Position numbers and translations under genes: made by a program | Notes under the pieces: generated by a model | Database searches by the model: none | Seen by the model: the letters and a program-made list of their open reading frames with translations, nothing else | What the model was told of the DNA's origin: nothing | Shown: piece after piece, positions 37,284-46,406 of the stretch | Position numbering within the stretch: the first letter of the stretch is position 1 | Layout of the letters: the number at the start of each line of letters is the position of its first letter | Assembly: GCA_006503475.1 (NCBI GenBank) | Contig: RSEH01000035.1 | Span: 144,830 to 208,829, forward strand | Source of the DNA: Stentor roeselii | Lineage: Eukaryota > Ciliophora > Heterotrichea > Heterotrichida > Stentoridae | DNA: 64,000 nt | Direction: 5' to 3'

Positions 37284-40164
37284 TTACTTAATTATATAAG
37301 ATAAAATTACCTCGTCGTTTGCATTCAACTGTGAAAATAATGCATTTAAGTCTTCTCGACCACGAAGGAAATCTATAAATTTTTTGTAAGTTTCAGTCGG
37401 GTCCTGCGACTCAAAGTAAAACGTGAAATTATTCACAGGCTCAATCCCATAAGGATAATCATCATAATCTTCTTCCTCTTCAGAACTGCTATCATGTGTA
37501 TGAACATTCCAGTTCAACTGCAAATCAACATTATGAACTTTCCTAATATTCTCACTATTAAGTTCATCATATTTGGTCTCTTTCGCAGTTTCAAACAAGA
37601 CTTTGAAGTACCCAGGCAAGTCCGGCAGGACTTCTTGCGGAATCTGAACAAGAGTAAAAACCGAGGCCAATCCTAAAATCAAATGAATTTTCGCCAGATA
37701 CTCTGCAAAATACTTCAAATTACTCGACGCGTACATCAAAAAAGGCCTAACAGCAGGATAAGAGCAAATGCAAATATCAGGAGAATTCCAAATCAAAGTA
37801 AAAATAACCTGACAACAGGCGATTTTATATTTTTTACTATGATCCTGTTGAAAAACTGAAGAAATCTCAGAGATCAAGAAGTTCATCAACAGTTTAACTC
37901 TTGAGTCTCTGAAGTTTTCCAACACGACTAATAAAATCTGACATGCCAAAAACATGAAGTCCTCATCAATCCTCAGCAACTTACAGGTGTTCACAATGAT
38001 CCCCTCGATGTTTTCCAAGCTTTTTTCAGGAAATTTCGTGATAAAGTTAGCAAAACACGGGAAAATATCCTCTGTGTTGCCCGGGTCAATCAGGTAGTCA
38101 CTTCCATCTCCTGAAAGGCCGAGAACAGCGAGCCACATTGCTTTAAACACTGAGTAAAGCTCTTCTAAAGCGTTATTAGGTGTTGAGAAAAGAATACCTG
38201 AGAGAATATTGCAGAATTCTTCAGTGTAGTCCTTCATCATGACCAGTTTTTCAAGCAGCGGCTTCAAAAGGACTCCGAGTTTGACAAGAGTTTCAGAGTC
38301 GTCGCTGATGACTTCGACGATTTTCGAAATCGTGTTTAAAGTAGAGAAAGCTGGAAGGTTGTTGTCGTCTTTTTTCTCTTGCGTGTACTTTTCGAAGTTA
38401 CTTATGAGGAACTGGGTCAACTCACAGGCGAATGGCTGCATTTCGCTTGGGAAGACTGAAATTATGCTCTCGAGAGACTCGATCACTTCTTCTGAATCAG
38501 TCTCTTCAATTAGCTTTAAGTAGATTGTCAGTAGGGACTTGATCTCCGAGGAGAGTTGGGACTTGCTTACTTCCCAGCTCAGGAAACGTGAAAGGGCCAG
38601 TGACGCTGAATAACGGACTGGAAGGTCTGGGTCTACCATTAGCTGGCAAGTTCGCTTTAGCACTGGCTCCATTATCGATTGAGGGATTAGCTGGGCACTT
38701 GCAAATTTCGAGAAAACCCAGGCGCATCTATATTTTAGGAAAGGGTTTGATCCGAGATAATCGGATAGAACTTTATTTTGTAGAAGATTTTGGAGTTCTG
38801 GTTGAATCCGATCACATTTCTTACACTGATCACTAACACATCCAAGGGCAGTATAAAAACAATCTTTCTTAAGGTAGTCTAAGTTGTCCATTTTCAGTTT
38901 ATTAAGAATACTAATCTTATTAACCATAACCTATCCTTAATCACGGAAGTTTCATAAGTTCAGCATTCAAGTAATTAAAAAACGGAACAATAAAGCCTTT
39001 TTCGCACAAACTCAAAATCAAGCTAGTCGCCGAGGTCTTCTTCGAGTAATAAGCCTTAATCTCATCTTCACTTTTCCTAATAAATTCAATAGGGTCATCA
39101 TTCCAGGTTTCCAAGTCGCTTTCTTTATTTCCAAGAAGTGGCAAACAAACCTGAATCATAATTTTTCCAATTAATTCCGGTCGAAACTCCCTAACAAGAG
39201 GTTCAAATTTGATAGACTGAGTGATAAACTTCAAATAAAAGTTAAGTACCGAGTCAGTCAAGTACTGATTTTTCACATTCAAGACAGAAGTGACATAAAC
39301 CTTGAAGAAATTTCCAGCCCAGTTATTTTGAAAATACTCGCAAATGAACAGATTCAACTCTCTAAGATAGACCTTGATGAAAAACCTGCTGAAAAAACGG
39401 TAAACTATCTGAGCGGACCACTTTTTACAGATCCACTGAGGACTTGACTCAGCTTCAGCCCCTCGAAGAAGGGGGTCCAAGGGGGGGTCAGAGGAAATCT
39501 TCATGAAACACTTCAACCATCTTTCAAGTGACTCGGCAGTGGCGAGGTTTTCAGGTACTTCAAAGTAAAACACCACCCAATAAGTGTTTAAAATGATTTG
39601 GACGTATGGAAAGATCTGTGATTGAAGGTTTTCTAAAAGTTTTTCTAAAAGCATGATAAGGGTCGGCATGAATCTTTTGGAAAGATGTGATAAAACTTCT
39701 CTTTTTTCTTTGGTGGTTGAATATTCGTAGTTTTTGCAGATCTGGAATAAAAGAGTTAGACCTGAATATAGGGTTTCTTCGTTGGATAAGGAATTTTGGA
39801 GCTGTGAAAGGGTTTCTTCGCTTGGGATCTCATGTTTGTAGATGTTGCTTGATATTTCTTCGAATTGGTGACGGATCTTGTCGGGAACTGATGGCTGTAG
39901 GAAGGGGAGAAGGTTTTCTCGGATGTTGATTCGGTCTGATTCGGACCAGGAAGGTTCTGACCAGTTCTTGCTCAGGTTTTTGATTAATATAGCTGACATC
40001 TGGGAAATCTCTATTGAGTAGTTTTCGTATATCAATTCCATCAGCACTCTTGTAAAACCCGGGGAGGACTTGATAGACTCCAAATAAGTATATGCTTCTT
40101 GTCTCAAAATATTATCAGATCCAATACTTGCTTGAAGAGCCTTTGATATCAGAGACTTATCCAT
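37284..40164 (-). CDS. Importin-7/8-like nuclear transport receptor (948 aa, two exons)
   Basis: Two minus-strand ORFs together match one importin-7/8. The first (to about residue 406) has the importin-beta N-terminal layout, with AYTYLESIKSSPGF, INIRENLLPFL, WICKKWSAQIVYRFFSRFF and WNDDPIEFIRKSEDEI as in IPO7/8. The second continues with YLKKDCFYTALGC, YRCAWVFSKFA, DPDLPVRYSASLALSRFL and an acidic patch (SSSEEEEDYDDY) near the C-terminus, in the same order as the human protein. A 34-nt intron (38911-38944) joins them in frame as MKLP-ILNK. HEAT repeats throughout; RanGTP-dependent import of cargo such as ribosomal proteins and histones is the known family role. Confidence 0.85.
38911..38944 (-). 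other. Candidate 34-nt intron in importin gene
   Basis: GTGATT...ATTAG boundaries with stops in it; the only nearby GT-AG pair that keeps the importin frame. It is longer than the usual 15 nt, so either a rare long intron or another explanation such as an assembly error should be considered. Confidence 0.6.
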
Positions 40165-40371
40165 GAAGATTATCTTTTTAATAATGTAGAGAACGAAGGT
40201 AAATTACTTAATTATAGATTCCTATGAATCCATGTTCCAATTTTTACCTAATAGAAAATTCAAAATTTCTATATATATGTCTCAAATAAAGCAAACTTCA
40301 TCAGTCCAATCAATACACATAAGGTTCATTCAAATTGATTAACTAATATAATAAATAAATTATAGACAAAT
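40165..40371. promoter_or_regulatory. Divergent promoter region (importin / zinc-binding protein)
   Basis: 207 nt of AT-rich sequence between two start codons, with no gene or clear factor site. Compositional asymmetry is weak here compared with other upstream flanks. Confidence 0.35.
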
Positions 40372-41883
40372 ATGAGTTTAGTATCATCTAAAGCGCAGGA
40401 AATAATCAACTTATTAGGTTCTACCTACTATACAAATATTCAAAATCAATCAATGAGCTGCTCACTGTTTAACTTATTTATTCATCTCTTCAACCAATAC
40501 GGTAACCCCTTTTACGAATTGATTCAAGCCATAAGCCTAAAGCATGAAGTCGATTTTACTATTTTAAAGACTTACATTGACAAATTAATTCAGCAGAGCT
40601 CATCTGAATACGAAACAAAAAATATTATCGCACGTATACTGAAAATTACCAACTCACATCACGAAAAAATTAATGAAGAAAAAACAATGATTAAGCTTTC
40701 CTTAGCCCTTGGGATCAAAACGATTATGATCAAGTTAACCCAACAAGGATTAAGAAAAAAAGTATTCGGTTTAGGACAATATGAAATCGCGCTGTTCGTA
40801 GAGGAGCAAAATTCATCAATATATGGGTTTATTGGTTTTTCAATGGATGCATTGGATCAATTAATCATATCTAACTATGAGCAACCATCATTTGGTAATG
40901 GGGAATACCGATATAATGAAAAAAAAGGACTTGATCAGTTTATAAATCAATCATCAAATTATAAATGCTTAAAATGTAAGACAGACCTAAACAACACTGA
41001 AAGTTGTGATTTTTGCCTGACTCCTATCTGCAGAAGGTGCTCAATTAATAAATCACAATTTACCTGCACGAAATGTTGGTTCTTTATTACTCAGAGCAGA
41101 GGGTCATCTTCTGCAAATTCTAATAGATCTATAGGAGCGAAAACTGGAAATAATATTATTCAACAAGGTTCTTATTATAAACAAGCTCCAGATCTTCCTA
41201 ACAAATCAAATAATCCCCAGAATGCATCTCCTCCGTATAAAAATGAAGGAGAAAATTATAGTAATAATTTACCAACTCCAAATGAAGGAAAATTTCACAT
41301 TTCAGGTCATTTCCCTCCAAAACAAAATTTACCCATTAACCAAAATTATTCGAATCTTGAAAAAATCCTTCCCCATAGCCCAGCACTAGCAGCTTTACCA
41401 GTAATTCCAATGAATCCAAATAATGGCTTCCCTATGCCGAAACCACCGTTAGGTCCTCCTGGGTTTAATTTAAATGATCAGCCTTTGCCGAATTTTCAAT
41501 GCAGGAATTGTGAGAATTTTAAAAACCATGAATGTGAAACAAAGAAGAAAATCTTGGAAGAAGTACCATCTGGAAAGGTACAAAAGGTAAAGAGTAGTTT
41601 ACATTGCAAATGTAAAGACTTTCAACCTGGTAACTTGATAGGTGTTCATGTAAGTTGCAAAGGAATAAAATACTCAGCAGAAGACATTAAATTACCTGAT
41701 TTTTTATTGGCTGATAAAAATCCAATAGCGATGATATCTGATCGTAGCAGCTGTGGTCATCAGAAGAAAAAAAGTCAAGATAAACAAAAACCTTGTTTGG
41801 TTTGTCATTACTTTTCTCCTGCTATGGAAATAGACCTCTCACTTCAATCACTTGAGGACTTATTAAAAAAATTAGATAATTAA
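40372..41883 (+). CDS. Cys-rich zinc-binding-like protein with Pro/Asn-rich linker (503 aa)
   Basis: Residues about 1-185 form an ordered helical domain I do not recognise. Residues about 199-232 carry CLKCKTD, CDFCLTPICRRC and CTKC, a pattern of paired cysteines like a FYVE/B-box-type zinc site. A disordered Asn/Pro-rich region (about 240-380) follows. A second Cys set near the C-terminus (CRNCENF, CKCKDF, SCGHQ, CLVC) may bind zinc as well. There is no catalytic motif. Sequence composition is more evenly AT-rich than in neighbouring genes. Function unknown. Confidence 0.7.
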   Translation: MSLVSSKAQEIINLLGSTYYTNIQNQSMSCSLFNLFIHLFNQYGNPFYELIQAISLKHEVDFTILKTYIDKLIQQSSSEYETKNIIARILKITNSHHEKINEEKTMIKLSLALGIKTIMIKLTQQGLRKKVFGLGQYEIALFVEEQNSSIYGFIGFSMDALDQLIISNYEQPSFGNGEYRYNEKKGLDQFINQSSNYKCLKCKTDLNNTESCDFCLTPICRRCSINKSQFTCTKCWFFITQSRGSSSANSNRSIGAKTGNNIIQQGSYYKQAPDLPNKSNNPQNASPPYKNEGENYSNNLPTPNEGKFHISGHFPPKQNLPINQNYSNLEKILPHSPALAALPVIPMNPNNGFPMPKPPLGPPGFNLNDQPLPNFQCRNCENFKNHECETKKKILEEVPSGKVQKVKSSLHCKCKDFQPGNLIGVHVSCKGIKYSAEDIKLPDFLLADKNPIAMISDRSSCGHQKKKSQDKQKPCLVCHYFSPAMEIDLSLQSLEDLLKKLDN

Positions 41884-42064
41884 TCTCTATCATCTCTTTA
41901 ACCAAATGAAACAATAAGAAACTATTTTTAACTAGTCTTAAATACCCTTTCTTTATATTTTATTACTAATTATTATTGTAAAAATTCTGAAGTGAAATAA
42001 TGCGAGTTATCAACAACCAAGCTCAATTTAATGAAAGTTAATGAAATCTAAATCAACACTTAAT

Positions 42065-42478
42065 TCAGTTAGTAAACAAACTACCACCCTTATCTTTAAT
42101 CTGAAACAATCTGAACTCTCTGGCATCTTCACTGACTTCAATAGAGTTACTCCTTCTCAAATTAAAACTCTTGACTATAGGCTCTAACTTTTTCTTGGCT
42201 CCAAGCTGAATAAGTCTCTGTTCAATTTTAAGCCAATCATACCTTGCAGTGATATTTTTACAAGAAACATTCTCAAGTTTAACAAGTTCTTCATCGACTG
42301 AACTGGTATTAAAGTTTAATTTCTGCAAAGAAATCGAATTTCTAGCTTTAAAGACTTGATTTTTCCTTAAAACATCTCCAGCATCAAGAGTTTCTTGAGC
42401 CTTTCTATTGATAGATGTTTTGCTTTTGCCCTTATTGCCTTTGAAGTTTTTGTTAATATATTTCGAGTTTCTTCGCAT
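42065..42478 (-). CDS. Hypothetical basic protein (137 aa)
   Basis: It starts at an ATG only three nucleotides after the stop (TAG) of the RING gene, in the same frame. The protein is Lys/Arg/Asn-rich at its N-terminus with a short ordered part (about 65-125, YDWLKIEQRLIQLG). No family is recognised. It could be an independent gene or an extension of the RING protein by TAG read-through; the sequence does not decide. Confidence 0.5.
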   Translation of the reverse strand: MRRNSKYINKNFKGNKGKSKTSINRKAQETLDAGDVLRKNQVFKARNSISLQKLNFNTSSVDEELVKLENVSCKNITARYDWLKIEQRLIQLGAKKKLEPIVKSFNLRRSNSIEVSEDAREFRLFQIKDKGGSLFTN

Positions 42479-42481
42479 ATC

Positions 42482-43270
42482 CTAATTTTTATTTATTCTT
42501 TTTAAAGTTATCAATTTTTTCATCTCTCTGTCAACAGGTACAAGAGTCTCATCAATGAGTTGAATTGACTTGTACCTTGTTTCCAGGTCTTTTGAAAGAC
42601 GTTCGACATGATTTTCAGATTTTTTTAAATGCGTTCTGACTAAATCCAGTTCTTTTTCGCAGTCTTGGATTCGTTTCAAGATTTTTTCCTCTTCTGTCTG
42701 CAAAATTCTTTGGCCGAGCTCTTCTTCTTGGATGCGCTTTTGAAGGATTTCGATTTCTTGAATGTTGTTTTCTTTTTCTTGATGAAGGATGTTGTACCGC
42801 AACTCGTACATCTCGATTTGGTTGTCGTAAGATTCTTGTGGTTTTTCTTCGGTTGGAAGTTTTACGTTGTTTTCTTTGGCGTAGGCTACGATTATGTTTT
42901 GAAGGGATAGGTTTACAGCTTGGCTTACGATTTTTTCACGGCACCAGGGACATATTTTTTTACCTGTTTTTAAGTTGGTTTCTATGCATTGTCGGCAGAA
43001 TGTATGACCGCATGGAAATAGAAGCATTGGGGAATGTACTTTAGGCAACATCAACTCAAAGCAAATCGAGCAAGTATTAGTTTCGACTTCAGAAGCAACA
43101 GCTTTTTCAATATTTTTCTGTATTTTCGGTAAATTTTTCGTTAACTTATCAGTCAAAGCATTGACAAGGTCTCCAGGAGAAAGTTCAGGAAAATTCTGTT
43201 TTTCCAAATCAATCTGCCTCTGACGCATCCACTGTTTTTGCCTTTCTTTAATAGCCTGCAAATCCTCCAT
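42482..43270 (-). CDS. RING-finger coiled-coil protein, likely E3 ubiquitin ligase (262 aa)
   Basis: A C3HC4 RING finger spans residues 67-110 (CSIC, CGH, CRQC, CPWC) with all eight ligands present. An N-terminal helix (1-60) precedes it and a coiled coil (about 140-260) follows, resembling the RING + coiled-coil plan of many E3 ligases without a B-box. It ends in TAG with an in-frame ATG three nucleotides downstream. It begins 14 nt after the WDR7-like gene stop. Confidence 0.85.
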   Translation of the reverse strand: MEDLQAIKERQKQWMRQRQIDLEKQNFPELSPGDLVNALTDKLTKNLPKIQKNIEKAVASEVETNTCSICFELMLPKVHSPMLLFPCGHTFCRQCIETNLKTGKKICPWCREKIVSQAVNLSLQNIIVAYAKENNVKLPTEEKPQESYDNQIEMYELRYNILHQEKENNIQEIEILQKRIQEEELGQRILQTEEEKILKRIQDCEKELDLVRTHLKKSENHVERLSKDLETRYKSIQLIDETLVPVDREMKKLITLKRINKN

Positions 43271-43284
43271 GAAAATATAACCTA

Positions 43285-46284
43285 TTATTGGAAATTATTG
43301 ACTTTTATGTTATATTCTTGTTTATTTTCCCTATACAGCAAGAAAGACCCTCTAGAAGTCCACCTAATCCTGGTGGTTTTAATCATTTCTTGATAAGAGT
43401 TAGTTTCCGGTTCGACTTCATGCAAAGGAATCATTTCAGTGACTTTCAAATCTCCTCCAGAAAGAAAAAGATTCGGTTCCATCTTGACGAGCTTGACAAA
43501 AGACTCTTGCGAGCTATACCCAACAATATTCAACTCCAGAATGTCCACTGAAGTGATGGTCGTCTCAAAAAGTCGAAAAGGTTTCCACTTCTTATTCGAC
43601 TTGAAGTCGTAAACCAACAGAAACCCAGTGGGCAGGCCACAGACCAAGAAGCGAGCGTCAAGCGTGTGACAAGTCATCGGAAGAAGCCCTACAAGGGTCT
43701 CGAGGACTGTCGAAAAGTCAGCCGAGAACCTTTTCGACCCAATACTTGACTTAAGTTCATGAGAACCTAATAAGAAGTCAGCAATTTCTTCAATCACTGA
43801 AGTGGCTTGCAAGAAGTGGTTGATTATAAAGTGCTCGATTGTGAAGAATATCTTGTGGTGAAGTTTGCCTTTTTCTGAAAGTTTTATGTAGTTTGTAAGG
43901 GTTTTAATGAATTTGCTCACTGAAAGTAAACCGACTGAGATGAGTGATTGGTAAAAATATTCGTTTTCTGAAGATTTCTTGAAACTGCAACTGCTGCTTA
44001 GAAGGGACTCGATTAGGCTTGTGATGTTTTCGTCGTTTATGTAAAATTCTAAAGAGGATGAACCACTTATTAGAAGTTGGCAGGTGAAAAGGGAAAATTC
44101 GTTTGAGTTGCAGTGGAGGAGAGTTGTTGTGTCTTCGAGAAAATGACTTTTGTGCCTTGATGGGTGAAGGAGACTGTTTATTATGCTGGTTGATAGAAGA
44201 ATCACCTCGGATAAGGAAAGGATTTCTTTGTTTGAAATAATTTTTGGAAGGTTTTTGCCTGAAATCGTGTTTTTCAGTATTAAATTCCCAGATTTTTCTA
44301 TAAAAGACTTCAAAATCGCGTCTTTTTCACTAAATTCAAATAAAACCCTTTTAAATTTGCTTTCAGGATGCAAGGACATTATCAAAAGCTGAAAAAAATC
44401 AGAAGGTTCTTCTAAAATTTCATCATAAAACTGGTAAAAACTGACAATTTTCACAGAATTATAAAGATTTGAAGATTTTTTAAACTCAAATGAAACCTCA
44501 CGAGTTTTCGCAAAAAAAGCAGGGACCAGGAAAGAGTTTTCCCAAATTTTTCTCAAATCTTTCACGATTTTCAGGCATTTTTTCTGTGCAACGATTGAAT
44601 TTACATTAAGAACAGGTATGAAAGTCTCATTGATAAAGCAAAAGCTAACTTTTAAAGGTTTTTTCGAGTAGTGTGGGGTGACCGAGTTAAGAAGAACAGA
44701 AAACCTGTCAACTTTGGCAGATTTATCAAAATAATGGAAGTTAAAAACCGCGTCTCCAAAGATATCACGTTCAAGGACCAAGGAAATCATGTTAAAAATG
44801 TAAATATGTCCATTTTCACAGTACACCTGAAGATACTCCAGATGCACATGAAGCCTGGCACTGATGATAGACGATTTAAGTGCCTGAAAATAAGAAATAA
44901 TACTTTGAGCATCAACATCAATCAAAAGAATCGCTCCAGTTTCAGTTTGTCCCATCAAAATACTTTCCCAGTGATTTTCACAGTTCTTTTCATTGACAAA
45001 ATCAAGCGGAATGATCAACTTCAAGTGACTTGTCCAGACTTCTAAAACCTTTCGAGCTTCATTTGTGAATTTCACGGCAGGGTCAGGACAAAAGTCCCAA
45101 AAAGCCAGGTTTTGTGAAAGAGTCGCTGCCAACAAGCAAGACTTGTGCAGGGCGATGAAGGTCACAGGAGACCTTTCATGAAAACAGACGAGTTTCAATT
45201 CAGAAAACAAGGAAAAAATGATGACTCTTCCGATGTCAGTGCCGAGAGCTAGAAAAACTTCGTCTCCGAGCAAGATGTTCCTGGTGACCACGACTTCTCC
45301 CACGTTAAGCATCGGGAAGTCGCCCTGGGCGTGGACTAACTTGAGTGATCTTCCTGTTTTTCCCTCGATGTCGAATTCAAAGACCTGGTCTTCACACCCG
45401 CAGCATAAAAACCTGTCAAAACTCCAAAAAACTCTTACTTTTTCACAGGCTAGTCTTATAACTTCAGGTAAAATCCTGAACTTTTCCTCGTAAAAGGCCT
45501 TGATAACTTCTTCAATTCTGTAAAACTTGAACACATTTCCAGAAACTGCGATTAAACCGTTTAAATTCCAACAAATCCAGTCTAAAGGCAGGTCCTGGAC
45601 TACTTTTTTCATTAGAATTTCTTTTCCTTTCTTGAAAATCTGTAAATCTTTCCCGTTGCTCACAGCGACAAAGGCTGAGTTACAAGCAAGAAGACTTGAA
45701 AAGCAGGGGTCGACTCTATTTTTAATAATCAACTCTTGATTTCTATCATTTTCGCTTTGTAAGTTAAACTTATACAGCTTTTCTTGAGTCTGGGTCCAAA
45801 TTTCATTGTTAAAGCTGCTGAAGGCGAAGATCTGACTGTCACAGCAGAGGTATTTGACTGACTGCATCCGATAAGCATCTACAATAAAGACCTCGTTTTT
45901 ACCTTTGACAGCAACTTCAAATTCTGAGAGTTTTAAAAGACTGTCTAGTTCATTTTGACTGGAAAACAAGTCATGAGAAGTCATTATGCATCGACCTGAC
46001 TCAGTCCAAAGTCGAAGCTGGCTCCTGCTGTGAAGGGAAAGAATCACTGTTGATGTGCTGAAAAGACTACTGAGCTCTGCAGGAGGTGAGAGGGTTAAAA
46101 GACTTTGGCATTTTAGAGACTCTTGGATTGTTAGAGTTGATAACACGTCTCCACTTGAATGTGATCTGATTAGGATCTCGCCTGAGTCACCTCCTGTCAG
46201 GATCAAGGACTTTGTTGAGGCTCCTGAGGAGATACTGTGAGAAAAACTGCTGGGGAAGGCAAAAGATGCTGAGACTTCAGACAT
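43285..46284 (-). CDS. WDR7/rabconnectin-3 beta-like protein (999 aa)
   Basis: Weak WD40-type beta-propeller sequence at both ends with a long helical middle (about 560-880), the plan of WDR7. Specific similarities are LRLWTESGRCI followed by a VFIVDAYRM stretch, as in the WDR7 N-terminal propeller, and the C-terminus MIKTTRIRWTSRGSFLLYRE with QEYNIKV, close to the LIWTSN...EHRFMV end of WDR7. WDR7 with DMXL1/2 forms the RAVE-like factor that assembles the V-ATPase. The match is distant, so another WD40 protein is possible. It starts 122 nt after CDC5 ends. Confidence 0.55.
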   Translation of the reverse strand: MSEVSASFAFPSSFSHSISSGASTKSLILTGGDSGEILIRSHSSGDVLSTLTIQESLKCQSLLTLSPPAELSSLFSTSTVILSLHSRSQLRLWTESGRCIMTSHDLFSSQNELDSLLKLSEFEVAVKGKNEVFIVDAYRMQSVKYLCCDSQIFAFSSFNNEIWTQTQEKLYKFNLQSENDRNQELIIKNRVDPCFSSLLACNSAFVAVSNGKDLQIFKKGKEILMKKVVQDLPLDWICWNLNGLIAVSGNVFKFYRIEEVIKAFYEEKFRILPEVIRLACEKVRVFWSFDRFLCCGCEDQVFEFDIEGKTGRSLKLVHAQGDFPMLNVGEVVVTRNILLGDEVFLALGTDIGRVIIFSLFSELKLVCFHERSPVTFIALHKSCLLAATLSQNLAFWDFCPDPAVKFTNEARKVLEVWTSHLKLIIPLDFVNEKNCENHWESILMGQTETGAILLIDVDAQSIISYFQALKSSIISARLHVHLEYLQVYCENGHIYIFNMISLVLERDIFGDAVFNFHYFDKSAKVDRFSVLLNSVTPHYSKKPLKVSFCFINETFIPVLNVNSIVAQKKCLKIVKDLRKIWENSFLVPAFFAKTREVSFEFKKSSNLYNSVKIVSFYQFYDEILEEPSDFFQLLIMSLHPESKFKRVLFEFSEKDAILKSFIEKSGNLILKNTISGKNLPKIISNKEILSLSEVILLSTSIINSLLHPSRHKSHFLEDTTTLLHCNSNEFSLFTCQLLISGSSSLEFYINDENITSLIESLLSSSCSFKKSSENEYFYQSLISVGLLSVSKFIKTLTNYIKLSEKGKLHHKIFFTIEHFIINHFLQATSVIEEIADFLLGSHELKSSIGSKRFSADFSTVLETLVGLLPMTCHTLDARFLVCGLPTGFLLVYDFKSNKKWKPFRLFETTITSVDILELNIVGYSSQESFVKLVKMEPNLFLSGGDLKVTEMIPLHEVEPETNSYQEMIKTTRIRWTSRGSFLLYRENKQEYNIKVNNFQ

Positions 46285-46406
46285 TGTGAGTGTTTGATTT
46301 AAGTATGGGATTTTTTGGGTTTAATTTAGGAGGAATAATGATTTAATGGCTTTAATGAAGGAATTATCATTGGTAAAGGTTTAGTTTTAAGAGTTATGGA
46401 CAGGGG

